Assembly (NCBI GenBank): GCA_964639895.1
Contig: CAZXEJ010000002.1
Span: forward strand, 1-64,000
Source of the DNA: CAZXEJ01 sp964639895
Lineage (GTDB): Bacteria > Desulfobacterota_D > UBA1144 > Nemesobacterales > JADFKM01
Reading direction: 5' to 3'
DNA length: 64,000 bases
Positions 46,724 to 55,355 of the stretch are shown one piece after another. The position numbers and the translations under genes were made by a program. The notes beneath the pieces were generated by a model. The model was not told the DNA's origin, did not search any database, and saw nothing but the letters and a program-made list of their open reading frames with translations. How positions within the stretch are numbered: the first letter of the stretch is position 1; every line of letters begins with the position of its first letter.

Positions 46724-47029
46724 CTACGGCGCGCCCTTGAGCGAGAAGGCCACATCGTAGAGGGTGGCGACCAGAAAGCGATCCAGAAACACGATGGCAA
46801 TAAGGACGACCAGGGGTGAGAGGTCGATGCCGCCCAGAGGCGGGAGGAACCTCCTCACCCTGTCCAGCACGGGATCGGTCAGGCGGTAGAGGAAGTTGAC
46901 GATGGGGTTGAAGGGATCGGGATTGACCCAGGATACCAGGGCCCTAATGATCACAATCCACATATAGGCGTTGAGCAGCAGGTGGACCACCTGAGCCAGA
47001 GCTATGAGAAAGTTGCTCACCACCGGCAT
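46724..47029 (-). CDS. YggT family integral membrane protein
   Basis: 101 aa with two hydrophobic hairpins and the family motif (IIRALVSWVNPDPFNPIVNFLYRLTDPVLDRVRR) split by a PDPFNP turn. Role unknown, sometimes tied to osmotic stress or division genes. ATG at 47029 shares a base with the proC stop (TGATG); the adjacent GTG at 47032 is an alternative. GGGAG lies 7 nt upstream. Confidence 0.88.
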   Translation of the reverse strand: MPVVSNFLIALAQVVHLLLNAYMWIVIIRALVSWVNPDPFNPIVNFLYRLTDPVLDRVRRFLPPLGGIDLSPLVVLIAIVFLDRFLVATLYDVAFSLKGAP

Positions 47030-47844
47030 CACGCTTCTCCCGACGCGAGTTTCCTGGATCTTACGAAGGCGGCCCGGACGGCCTCTACGACAGCTCCCCT
47101 GAACGCCCCTCCTTCGAGGGCGGCTAGGCCTTCGATGGTAGTGCCGGCCGGGGACGACACCATGTCCTTTAGCACAGCGGGATGGAGCTCCCTCTCCTTG
47201 AGCAGAAGGGCCGCCCCATAGACGGTTTGCACGGCCAGCTTGAGGGCGAGTTGCCTCGTAAGGCCCGCCCTCACACCGCCGTCGGCGAGCGCCTCGACGA
47301 AGAGGGCCACGAAGGCGGGGCCGCTCCCGCTGAGGGCCGTTACGGCATCGAGCAGCTCTTCACGCTCCACCTCGACGGCAATACCCACGGCCGAGAACAT
47401 CCCGAGCACGAACTCCCTCTCCTCGGCCTGCACCTGAGAGGTAAAGTACAGGGCCGTGGCCCCGGCCCCTACCAGGGCGGGCGTATTGGGCATCGCCCGT
47501 GCCACCTTGGGCCGTCCGCCCAGGTGGCGGGAGATCGCATCCGTACCGACTCCGGCGGCAACCGAGACCACCACGGTACCCTCCCCCAAGCACGGAGCCA
47601 TCTCGCGCAGGACGGAGGGCACATCGGCCGGCTTTACGGCCACGACCACCACATCCGAGCCGGCGGCCAGCGCGCCGTTGCCCGGAGCCGCCGCAACGCC
47701 CCAGTGCTCCACCAGCTCCTCGACCCGGCGGCCGTCCTTGTCGTAGACCACCAATGCCGAAGGCTTGGCCTTTCCGGAAGCGAGCAGACCCTCCACTATC
47801 GCCCGCCCCATGTTGCCCGTACCCGCAACACCTATCTTCTTCAT
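47029..47844 (-). CDS. proC: Pyrroline-5-carboxylate reductase
   Basis: Last step of proline synthesis, NAD(P)H-dependent. 271 aa. Rossmann motif GVAGTGNMGRAI at the N-terminus, AVKPADV and ARAMPNTPALVGAGATAL in the middle, and the C-terminal ALSGSGPAFV and DMVSSPAGTTIEGLAALE signature are all intact. I take the ATG at 47844; a TTG directly upstream is also open. Between yggS and yggT, a very common arrangement. Confidence 0.96.
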   Translation of the reverse strand: MKKIGVAGTGNMGRAIVEGLLASGKAKPSALVVYDKDGRRVEELVEHWGVAAAPGNGALAAGSDVVVVAVKPADVPSVLREMAPCLGEGTVVVSVAAGVGTDAISRHLGGRPKVARAMPNTPALVGAGATALYFTSQVQAEEREFVLGMFSAVGIAVEVEREELLDAVTALSGSGPAFVALFVEALADGGVRAGLTRQLALKLAVQTVYGAALLLKERELHPAVLKDMVSSPAGTTIEGLAALEGGAFRGAVVEAVRAAFVRSRKLASGEA

Positions 47845-47880
47845 CAATCCCCCCGCCCGCGCCCCAGCGGGCCACGAAAG

Positions 47881-48570
47881 CTACGCCCGGCGGCCGAATA
47901 TGGCCCTGCCTATTCTAACATAAGTGGCCCCTTCTTCAATCGCCACCTCGTAGTCGTCGCTCATCCCCATGGAGAGCTCCCTTACCGACGGGAAGCGCCG
48001 GCTCAGCTCGTCCCTGAGCTCGCGTAGCCGGACGAAGTAGGGCCTCGATCGCTCCGGATCCACCGTCGGCGGGGGAATGGTCATCAGTCCCACCACATGC
48101 ACGTGCTCAAGAAGCGAGACCTCCTCGACGAACCGCTGGACATCGCCTGCGGCCACGCCTCCCTTGGAGTGCTCGCCCCCCAGATTGACTTCGACCAGTA
48201 CCGGCACCTCCACCCCCGCCCGCGCCGCCCTCTTCTCGATCTCGCGCGCCACGGCCACACTGTCGAGGGAATGGATGAGCTTCACCCTGCCCACCAGATA
48301 CTTGACCTTGTTCCTCTGGAGCCTCCCCACGAAGTGCCACCTGATGTCGGTCATGCCGGCTTCCTCCAGGCGGGCGCGCTTCTCCATGAACTCCTGCGCG
48401 TAGTTCTCGCCGAAATCGCGCACTCCAAGGGCCGCGGCCTCGACGATCCTCGAAGCGTCAACCCCCTTGGTCACAGCCACCAGCCGCAGCGGCTCCTCCC
48501 CACGTCCGGCCCGCACGGCTGCGCGCCGCATCTTCTCGACCACCCTCTCCAGTCTCTCTCTCACGCCCAC
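47881..48570 (-). CDS. YggS family pyridoxal-phosphate-binding protein
   Basis: 229 aa. The PLP lysine lies in LVAVTKGVDAS near residue 35, and the phosphate-binding C-terminus SMGMSDDYEVAIEEGATYVRIGRAIFG is canonical. It buffers PLP and affects amino-acid balance; no catalysis is established. GTG at 48570 (GGAGG 10 nt upstream) overlaps the preceding gene by 10 nt, so the two are coupled. Confidence 0.94.
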   Translation of the reverse strand: MGVRERLERVVEKMRRAAVRAGRGEEPLRLVAVTKGVDASRIVEAAALGVRDFGENYAQEFMEKRARLEEAGMTDIRWHFVGRLQRNKVKYLVGRVKLIHSLDSVAVAREIEKRAARAGVEVPVLVEVNLGGEHSKGGVAAGDVQRFVEEVSLLEHVHVVGLMTIPPPTVDPERSRPYFVRLRELRDELSRRFPSVRELSMGMSDDYEVAIEEGATYVRIGRAIFGRRA

Positions 48571-49316
48571 GACCGCTTGCCCTCCACTACGTTCTTCCCT
48601 ACGCCCGCCCAGAGAGTGAGGGGCGCGACGCAGGCCGCCGCGAAGACGAGCGAGACACCCGAGACCACCTCGAACAGCGCCCCCAGGAAGAGCAGTATCC
48701 TGAGCCGCGACGGATAAAGCGTTCCGGCGCCCGCGGCCCCGAAGTATCGCACCACACCGCCGTCATCGAGTGCACCCAGGGCGGCGTGCACGGATGCCGC
48801 GGCCGCGAGGAAGAACACCGCCAGCAGCAGGTACGGCACGGCCGGCCGGGCTCGTAGCCAGCCCCTTGCGGCCGAACCCACCCGCGAGCGGAACTTGAAC
48901 ACGAAGAGCGCCGCCACCATGAAGGGCACGGCCATCACGCCCGCCACCGGCGCCGCCACTCCCCCCAGCCACGACGCCGCACCCGCCAACGGCTCGTAGG
49001 GCAGAGAGGAGAGCCCCTCCCACGGCCTGTGCCACGGCAGCGCGCGCCAAAGCCCCAGCTCGCCCGCCCCGCAGACCAGCGCAAGCCCTCCCGTAACCGG
49101 TGCCGCCCACGCACGCGCCCAAGCCTTTACGCGATGCCGCCCGACCCCGTAGAGCACTGCGCCCAGCGCCAGCGCAAACAACCCCAAAGCGGCATAGTCG
49201 AGCGGAGAGCGGACCCCGTGAAGGCAGGAACGAACGGAGGGAACGAACATGTAGGCCAAGGTGAGTGGAACCACGGCCGCCGTAAAAGACACCACGTAGA
49301 GATGGGACAACCTCAT
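48561..49316 (-). CDS. Hypothetical multi-pass membrane protein
   Basis: 251 aa from the ATG at 49316. Six to seven hydrophobic segments are visible, separated by short Arg-rich loops (RHRVKAWARAW; KFRSRVGSAARGWLRARP), suggesting an inner-membrane protein with positive-inside topology. No enzyme motif seen. It overlaps yggS by 10 nt, so it belongs to that operon. Family not recognised. Confidence 0.65.
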   Translation of the reverse strand: MRLSHLYVVSFTAAVVPLTLAYMFVPSVRSCLHGVRSPLDYAALGLFALALGAVLYGVGRHRVKAWARAWAAPVTGGLALVCGAGELGLWRALPWHRPWEGLSSLPYEPLAGAASWLGGVAAPVAGVMAVPFMVAALFVFKFRSRVGSAARGWLRARPAVPYLLLAVFFLAAAASVHAALGALDDGGVVRYFGAAGAGTLYPSRLRILLFLGALFEVVSGVSLVFAAACVAPLTLWAGVGKNVVEGKRSWA

Positions 49317-49361
49317 CGCATCCACCACCCCCCGCCGCCGCGGCCGCGCCGGCGGCACACG

Positions 49362-50867
49362 CTAGAGGGGGTCGAGAGTGCAGCCGGCCTCGGATACCTT
49401 GTAGAAGACGCCGCCCGTGACGTCGACGGCGGAAAAGGTGCAATCCGCCCCGCTAGGCCACCTGACGACGACGTCGGCCACTGTGTCGGCCCCCAGACCG
49501 AAATGGACCGGCAACATGTCCTGGGAGCAGCACCCCTTGCCGCCGGAGACCTCCCGTACCTGCAGCCCGCCGGGCGAACGAACCTCCACCCTAGCCCCTA
49601 TGGCCGAGCGGTTGGACGCAGGAGCGTCGCCCACCAGCACCAGATAGAGGAAGTTGTTGGCGTTCGAAGGGTTCTCGAAGAGTGCGCTTCCCAGATGGCC
49701 GTGCAACATGACGTCGGGAAAGCCGTCGCCGTTGTAGTCTCCCCAGCTAGCCGCGAAGACGTCGAGAGGGAAATCGAGCATCACATCGGGGGCCACGTCG
49801 TCGAAGAGGCCGCCGCCCAGGTTCCGGTAGAGACGGCTCGGGTTGAGGTGGTTCGTCGTGAAGAGGTCCACCCTGCCGTCGGCGTCGAAGTCCACCCAGG
49901 CGCAAGTGCGGGCGTCGCCAACGTCGCCCGTCCCCGTCTGATCGGTCACGTCGGTGAAGGTGCCGTCACCCAGGTTGCGGTAGAGCGCATTGCGCGACGC
50001 ACCTATGTTGCCCACGTAGAGATCGAGGAAGCCGTCACCGTCGTAGTCGCCCACGCAGGCCGAAACGGAGTCCCATCCCTCGTCACCCCCTACACCGGCC
50101 GCCGCGGTCACGTCGGTGAAGGTACCGTCGCCGTTGTTGTGGTAGAGCGTGTTGGAGCCGTCGTTGGCGAGGAACAGGTCGGGGAATCGGTCGTTGTCGT
50201 AGTCGAACCACACGGCGGCGTTGGAAACGAGGAACTCCCCGAGACCTGCAGACTCGGAAACCTCGGTGAAGGTGCCGTCGCCCAGGTTGTGGTAGAGGAA
50301 CGACGTTCCGGCGTTCACCTGAAGCAGGTCGACGAAGCCGTCCCTGTCGTAGTCGGCCCAGATCACGTGTGAGACCGCCCCTCCCATGAGCGTCAGACCC
50401 GCGGCCGCCGAGACGTCGACGAAAGTCGCGCCGTCGACGTTCCGGTAGAGCACGGGCGGAGCGCCGGCCAGGATGTCGCCCACGACCAGGTCGACCAAGC
50501 CGTCGTTGTCGTAATCGGCCCAGGCCGAGCTCTGGATGGATTCGTCTTCGATACCGGAAAGAAGCGTCACGTCGGTGAACGTGCCGTCGGCCTCATTGTG
50601 GAAGAGGTAGACGTTGGGAGCGAGCATGTCGGTGTTGCCCACGAATAGGTCGAGCCAGCCGTCGTTGTCGTAGTCGGCCCAGGAAGCGGTCCTGCCCAGT
50701 CCATCGACGTCCATCAAGCCGGCGTCGACGGTGCGGTCGAGGAAGGGCTCGAGCGAGACGGCGGAACCGGAGCCGCCGTCGCACGAGACGGCGGCGCCCA
50801 GAAGGGAGAAGCCGAGGAACACGGCAAGCACGAGGGAGCGTCTGTGCGAGGAAAGACCATGCACCAC
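49362..50867 (-). CDS. FG-GAP/VCBS repeat lipoprotein with ASPIC/UnbV C-terminal domain
   Basis: 501 aa. A signal peptide ends in AAVSC, a likely lipobox. Six or more FG-GAP-like repeats follow, each with the calcium-loop pattern DYDNDGxxDL (for example WADYDNDGWLDLFVGN, GDYDGDGFLDLYVGN), suggesting an extracytoplasmic beta-propeller. The C-terminus (SAIGARVEVRSPGG and VVVRWPSG) is an ASPIC/UnbV domain. Ligand unknown. GTG at 50867 lies one base after the GMC stop, so it is transcribed with the GMC enzyme. Confidence 0.9.
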   Translation of the reverse strand: MVHGLSSHRRSLVLAVFLGFSLLGAAVSCDGGSGSAVSLEPFLDRTVDAGLMDVDGLGRTASWADYDNDGWLDLFVGNTDMLAPNVYLFHNEADGTFTDVTLLSGIEDESIQSSAWADYDNDGLVDLVVGDILAGAPPVLYRNVDGATFVDVSAAAGLTLMGGAVSHVIWADYDRDGFVDLLQVNAGTSFLYHNLGDGTFTEVSESAGLGEFLVSNAAVWFDYDNDRFPDLFLANDGSNTLYHNNGDGTFTDVTAAAGVGGDEGWDSVSACVGDYDGDGFLDLYVGNIGASRNALYRNLGDGTFTDVTDQTGTGDVGDARTCAWVDFDADGRVDLFTTNHLNPSRLYRNLGGGLFDDVAPDVMLDFPLDVFAASWGDYNGDGFPDVMLHGHLGSALFENPSNANNFLYLVLVGDAPASNRSAIGARVEVRSPGGLQVREVSGGKGCCSQDMLPVHFGLGADTVADVVVRWPSGADCTFSAVDVTGGVFYKVSEAGCTLDPL

Positions 50868-50868
50868 A

Positions 50869-52530
50869 CTACCCCCTCCCCGAAAGGGATTTGATCAAAA
50901 GGTCGGCCGCCCTCAGGCTCAGGGCCTCGATGGTGAGCGAGGGCGACTCCCCCCCGCCGGAGGTGGGGAATACGCTCGCGTCGGTGACGAGCAGGTTGTC
51001 CACCTCGTGACACCGCAGATCGGGACCCACGACGGAGGTCTCCGGATCGGTGCCCATGCGGCAGGTGCCGAAGACGTGGGAGGCGGAGAAGAAGTCGTAG
51101 CTACCGATGCCTTCCACGAACTCCTCGGCACCGGCGGCTTCGAGCAGCTCCCTGCTCTTGCGGTACATGAAGTCGAGCGCCTTGAGCTCGGGCTCGCCCA
51201 GGTGTGATTGGACCAGGGGCAACGGGTAGCCGAACTCGTCCTTGGCCTTCTCGCTCACCCCTACGAAGGTCTTGTCGTTGGGTACGAACTCGGCTATGCC
51301 CGCCACGCCGATGGCGTGGCCGAACCACCGCCGGACCTCGTCTACGAACTTCTGACCCCAGCCGCGGTGGTAGCGGAGCGCGTAGCTGACGGGCCCCATG
51401 GCGCTGCCGGCCGTGGGGTAGAGCCGCAGGCCGCTCTGCAGGCCGTCCCGCACCGAGGGCTCGTTCCAGTCCCAGATTATGCTGTCGATGGGAAGGCCGC
51501 GGTAGGAATCCAGCCTCTCGGGATGCAAAGCGATGGTGATGTAGGAGACGGTCTCCATGAAGTTCTTGCCGACGTTGCCTCCCGCGGTGATGCCGGAGTT
51601 GATGAGCAACCTAGGCGTCTCGACGGCCCCACAGGCCACGACCACGTGACCGCCCCTTGCCATGTGGCGCTTGCCGTTCTCGTCATACCACACCACCCCG
51701 ACGGCGCGCTTGCGGCCGCCCTTCTCCTCGATCTCCACCCTCCTTACGGCGGCCCCCGTCACTATGCGGCACCTGCCCGTCCTTTCGGCCAAGGGGATGA
51801 ACCGCACGTCGACGCTCCCCTTGTCCTTGCGTGGACACCCCCAGACGCAGCCGTTGCAGTAGTTGCACGAGGGGGCGTCGGCGTAGGGCCGGGACAGTAT
51901 GGCCAGGGAATTGGGCTCCAGCGTCAGGCCCAGCTTGCGGGCGGCCTTGCCGATGACGAAGCTTGCGTAGCTCAACCGATGCGGCGGCAGCGGATAGGGC
52001 GCGCTTCGTGGACGCAGCGCCTGTTTGGCCGGGCCGGCCACGCCCAGTATCCTCTCGACCTCGGTGTAGTAGGGCTCGAGGTCCTCGTAGGATATGGGCC
52101 AGTCGGCGCCGTAGCCGAAGTGGCTCTTCGTCTTGAAGGCCTTGGGGTGGAGCCTGTGGGCCTCGCCCTGGTAGTGTAGGGTGGTCCCCCCGAGGCCCAC
52201 CACGTGGTGATAGCGGAAGTAACGCCGCGAGCTCGAGGGGTTCATGCGCCTGTTCGACGCCATCCAGGACTTGAGATGATGGTATTTGGGATCAAGCTTC
52301 TGGGCCTCTCCGTAGACGACGCGTATCTGCCTTCCGTAGGGGAAGGTCTGGAGTTCCCAGTCGTCACGGGCCAGGGCATAGTCCTTGTAGGGGTCGTAGC
52401 GACGGCCGGCCTCCAGCAACAGGACCTCCATTCCCTTCGCAGCCAGCCTCCAGGCGATGGGTGCGCCGCCCGGGCCTGAGCCCACGACGATGCAGTCGTA
52501 GGTGGATTGCTTCGCTATGTGGGGGTCCAT
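50869..52530 (-). CDS. GMC-family oxidoreductase, gluconate/polyol dehydrogenase-like large subunit
   Basis: 553 aa FAD enzyme. The ADP-binding motif is DCIVVGSGPGGAPIAWRLA near residue 14. The GMC signature region GGTTLHYQG is near 120, and the C-terminal active-site histidines lie in SASHVFGTCRMG with a final NLLVTDASVFPTSGG. A cysteine cluster CNYCNGCVWGC near residue 220 is typical of the gluconate 2-dehydrogenase-like subgroup. Substrate unknown. The likely small partner is the subunit-3-like protein at 55352. ATG at 52530 has a near-consensus promoter 10 nt upstream and no ribosome site. Confidence 0.9.
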   Translation of the reverse strand: MDPHIAKQSTYDCIVVGSGPGGAPIAWRLAAKGMEVLLLEAGRRYDPYKDYALARDDWELQTFPYGRQIRVVYGEAQKLDPKYHHLKSWMASNRRMNPSSSRRYFRYHHVVGLGGTTLHYQGEAHRLHPKAFKTKSHFGYGADWPISYEDLEPYYTEVERILGVAGPAKQALRPRSAPYPLPPHRLSYASFVIGKAARKLGLTLEPNSLAILSRPYADAPSCNYCNGCVWGCPRKDKGSVDVRFIPLAERTGRCRIVTGAAVRRVEIEEKGGRKRAVGVVWYDENGKRHMARGGHVVVACGAVETPRLLINSGITAGGNVGKNFMETVSYITIALHPERLDSYRGLPIDSIIWDWNEPSVRDGLQSGLRLYPTAGSAMGPVSYALRYHRGWGQKFVDEVRRWFGHAIGVAGIAEFVPNDKTFVGVSEKAKDEFGYPLPLVQSHLGEPELKALDFMYRKSRELLEAAGAEEFVEGIGSYDFFSASHVFGTCRMGTDPETSVVGPDLRCHEVDNLLVTDASVFPTSGGGESPSLTIEALSLRAADLLIKSLSGRG

Positions 52531-52540
52531 GGGCACATCT

Positions 52541-52569
52541 AATATAAAGTACGCGTTGCATGCAGTCAA
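52541..52569 (-). promoter_or_regulatory. Sigma-70 promoter of the GMC oxidoreductase gene, predicted leaderless
   Basis: On the minus strand TTGACT (52569-52564), 17 nt, TATATT (52546-52541), followed by 10 nt and the ATG at 52530. It may drive the run from the GMC gene through FG-GAP, yggS, proC and yggT. Confidence 0.75.
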
Positions 52570-52623
52570 CTTTTGCGTTACCCTAGACGCTGCAGACGTC
52601 AGCACGCCGTAAGAACCCTCCAG

Positions 52624-54078
52624 ATGAAGAAGCCCGCAATGCTCACGGCAACGGCGCTGCTTTGCGCACTCGTCCTGTCCGGATGCGCGGGCGGGACCGC
52701 CGCGAAGGAGGCCACGAGACTGCACAGTCCCCGCGTCCATGAGGGCGGTGAGGCCGTACCACCGCCACCCGGGGCGGGAAGGGCCGTCGCCGTGGTGAAC
52801 GGGATCACGCTCTACGAATCCGACGTCGGCCCGGGAACGCTGGAACAGGCCGTCAGAGAAGAACTGCTGCGCCAAGAAGCCGTGAGAGTAGGGGTGGCTG
52901 ACGAGATACGCCCACGGGTCGAGCGATACAGGGCCGCCATGGTAAAACGGTTCGGCGCGGACGCCGCACCCAGGATCGAGCGGGCCGTTCGCGGCTACGA
53001 GAAGCGACTCCTGTTGCGCGGCCTCAGAGACCGGCTGGCCCGGGCCGCCCGGGTGACGGAGGCCGACGTCAAATCCTACTACGACTCACACCGCCACAGC
53101 TATGAGAGCGTCGCCGTAAAGGCGATCGTATTTCACAGGCGGGGCGACGCACGGCGAGCGCTCACGGCGCTCAAGCGCGGCCGTGAACGGTTCGACACGC
53201 TGTTCGACCGCTACCTCTCCAACCCCTCCCACGACCACCGCGCAGAGTTCAGGGTGGATCCGCCCTACCGGGACCGGATCTCGACCGTCGAGACGGGCGG
53301 GCTGAGCACGGTGATCTACGACGGCGGCGAGTACAAGATAGTGAAGGTGGTGAAGAGAACCGTGCAGCCCCTCTCGGAAGTAAGGGACGAGATCGTGCGC
53401 ATCCTCAAGACACGGGCCGCCTCCCGCCGGATGGACGAGTTGGCCGATAGGCTGCGCAAAAGCGCACGCATACGCTACCTGGACACTGGTGCAACCGGCG
53501 CCAACATCGAGGCGGAGTTCCTGGCACGTGGCTCGGACTGTAAGTCATTGCCCCGCTCGCTAGAGAGGATGCGGTGCATGAGGCCTCACCTCATCGAACT
53601 GGCCGAGCGCCGCTCCCCGCGGGTCGTCCTCCAGCTGGGCGAACGGCTTGAGCGCGAGGGCGTCATATCGGATTGCCACATGGTCGCACACTTCATGGGT
53701 GAGTACGTAGGTGAGCGCTACGGGTACGATCTGGGCAAGGCCTACCAGGCCTGCTCCCGCCACTGCAACGAGGGATGCTTCCACTCGGCCACGGCCGTCG
53801 TAGTCGGGGCGGCTGGCTGGAGCGCGGCCGACGCCCCGCGGCTGGCCGTCGATCTGTGCAGACGCAATACGCAAGACGCACTCCTCTATCGCCAAAGCAT
53901 GCACGGAGTGGGACACGGCCTCGTAAAGGGCGGCATGAGGCTCACGGAGGCCGCCGCCGTGTGCAGGAGACTGCCCTCGTTCAGGGAAGAAGAGGCCTGT
54001 CTGGGCGGGGTATTCATGGAAAACACGCACCGTTTCATGAACCTTCCGCCGCACGAACTGAGGGCGGCAGTGGGATAG
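52624..54078 (+). CDS. SurA/PpiC-like lipoprotein with Cys/His-rich C-terminal repeats, apparently shortened
   Basis: 484 aa. Lipobox LSGC near residue 21. Residues about 60-290 resemble SurA-N/parvulin proteins (AVVNGITLYESDVGP, VTEADVKSYYDSHRHSY) and the neighbour at 54507, so a periplasmic folding role is inferred. From about 320 a different domain has Cys/His-rich repeats (CHMVAHFMGEYVG; CSRHCNEGCFHS; MHGVGHGLVKGG; ACLGGVFMEN). The frame ends at TAG 54076-54078, but a related third repeat continues beyond it. I chose the ATG at 52624 because it starts the signal peptide. Confidence 0.75.
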   Translation: MKKPAMLTATALLCALVLSGCAGGTAAKEATRLHSPRVHEGGEAVPPPPGAGRAVAVVNGITLYESDVGPGTLEQAVREELLRQEAVRVGVADEIRPRVERYRAAMVKRFGADAAPRIERAVRGYEKRLLLRGLRDRLARAARVTEADVKSYYDSHRHSYESVAVKAIVFHRRGDARRALTALKRGRERFDTLFDRYLSNPSHDHRAEFRVDPPYRDRISTVETGGLSTVIYDGGEYKIVKVVKRTVQPLSEVRDEIVRILKTRAASRRMDELADRLRKSARIRYLDTGATGANIEAEFLARGSDCKSLPRSLERMRCMRPHLIELAERRSPRVVLQLGERLEREGVISDCHMVAHFMGEYVGERYGYDLGKAYQACSRHCNEGCFHSATAVVVGAAGWSAADAPRLAVDLCRRNTQDALLYRQSMHGVGHGLVKGGMRLTEAAAVCRRLPSFREEEACLGGVFMENTHRFMNLPPHELRAAVG

Positions 54079-54275
54079 ATGTGCGCAGCCGTGGACTCTC
54101 TGGGCGACGAGGAGCTCACGGTGAAATGCACCCGAGGCATAGGGGAAGGGGTGATGTTCTACACCGGACACGACCTAGAAAGGGCGGAATAGCGTGCTCG
54201 GCCCTCGAGGGCGCGGCCCGAGAGGCGTGCGTAGACGCGGCCAGGCTCATGCAAAAGGGCACACCCCTCGATTGA
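54079..54275 (+). pseudogene. Broken C-terminal continuation of the preceding lipoprotein
   Basis: Directly after the TAG the same frame continues as coding-like sequence (DEELTVKCTRGIGEGVMFYTG, with C and G spacing like the repeats upstream) to a second TAG at 54190. A different frame then reads ACSALEGAAREACVDAARLM before a TGA at 54273-54275. Joined, these form a third Cys-rich repeat. One nonsense change plus one frameshift, or an assembly error, would explain it. Confidence 0.6.
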
Positions 54276-54426
54276 GCGCGACACTCCGCTCCGGCAAGGC
54301 GCTCGGCGTCGTTGACGGCCGCCTGTCGCGGCCCCCTATCGGGTGTGCGTCCCGGCCGATCGTCCAGAGGGCGACCCAAGGAGGCTGTCGCCATGCCTCT
54401 TGCAGCCGGCGCCGGAGGTAGGGATG

Positions 54427-54455
54427 TTGAAGCAGGCCAACTTTTAGGATAGCTT
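54427..54455 (+). promoter_or_regulatory. Possible promoter of the second parvulin-like lipoprotein
   Basis: TTGAAG (54427-54432), 17 nt, TAGCTT (54450-54455), about 50 nt before the ATG at 54507. The local sequence is AT-richer than its surroundings. Confidence 0.4.
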
Positions 54456-54506
54456 TAAATGAAGGCATAAGCGCGACATTTTCCACACCGGAGGTCCCGA
54501 GCAAGG

Positions 54507-55355
54507 ATGAAGATTAACGCCCGGATACTGTTGCTGGCTCTAACCACCCTCGTCCTCTCCCCCCTATACGCGTGCAACCGCTCCGAGAAGGAGGCCCCAT
54601 CGTCACCGACGCCTGCTCCGGCTACGGCCGAACCCCAGGCCGGCACCGCCGCTCATAGCATGCCTGACAAAGGCAAGATAGTGGCTTACGTCAATGGGAG
54701 ACCCGTCTACGAGAAGGACTTGGGCCCGCTGTCGCTCGAAGACGCCCTGGTGAACGAGGTCCTCTACGAAGCCGGACTAAGCGAGGGGATGGAGAAGGAC
54801 TTCCAGGAACAGATAGAGAACTACAAGAAGCAGTTGATCGTCAACCGAATGAGACTCAAAGTCTTGGCCAATCTCGACGAGTCGGAGCTGGCGAAAACGG
54901 TGACCAACGAGGATATCGAGAGGTACTACAAGGAAAACGAGAGGAAATACACCTACCCCCATGTGGTGGAGTTGATGATAAGCGACCGTAAGGTGGCCGA
55001 GGAGATAAGGAACCGCGCCCTGAAGGGCGAGGACTTCGAGAAGATCGCCAAGGAATACGAGGACAAGCCCGGCCTCGTGGTCAGATTCTATGACTGGAAA
55101 TACACGAAGAAATTCAACAACAACTTCGACAAACTGGAAGTGGGGGAAGTAAGTGATCTGATTCCCCACAAGAAACACGGCTACCTGTTGCGCAAGATAG
55201 TGGACATTCGCAAGATCTCCCTCGACAAGGTCAGGGCGCCGATAAAATACGCCCTCATCGCCAAGAAGAAGGCTCAGGCAGTAAAGGACTACGCGGAAAA
55301 GTTGAAGAAGGAACATCACATCAAGGTACGCGTAGTGGAGGAGCCCGAAGAATGA
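54507..55355 (+). CDS. SurA/PpiC-like peptidyl-prolyl isomerase-type lipoprotein
   Basis: 282 aa. The signal peptide ends in PLYAC (C23), so it is a predicted lipoprotein. A Pro/Ala-rich linker is followed by SurA-N-like sequence (IVAYVNGRPVYEKDLGPLS) and a parvulin-like segment (ERYYKENERKYTYPHVVELMI). It is a paralogue of the N-terminal part of the 52624 protein but lacks the Cys/His repeats. Lysine-rich and lower in GC than its neighbours. Its last four bases overlap the next gene (ATGA), implying a shared role with that exported redox subunit. Confidence 0.82.
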   Translation: MKINARILLLALTTLVLSPLYACNRSEKEAPSSPTPAPATAEPQAGTAAHSMPDKGKIVAYVNGRPVYEKDLGPLSLEDALVNEVLYEAGLSEGMEKDFQEQIENYKKQLIVNRMRLKVLANLDESELAKTVTNEDIERYYKENERKYTYPHVVELMISDRKVAEEIRNRALKGEDFEKIAKEYEDKPGLVVRFYDWKYTKKFNNNFDKLEVGEVSDLIPHKKHGYLLRKIVDIRKISLDKVRAPIKYALIAKKKAQAVKDYAEKLKKEHHIKVRVVEEPEE

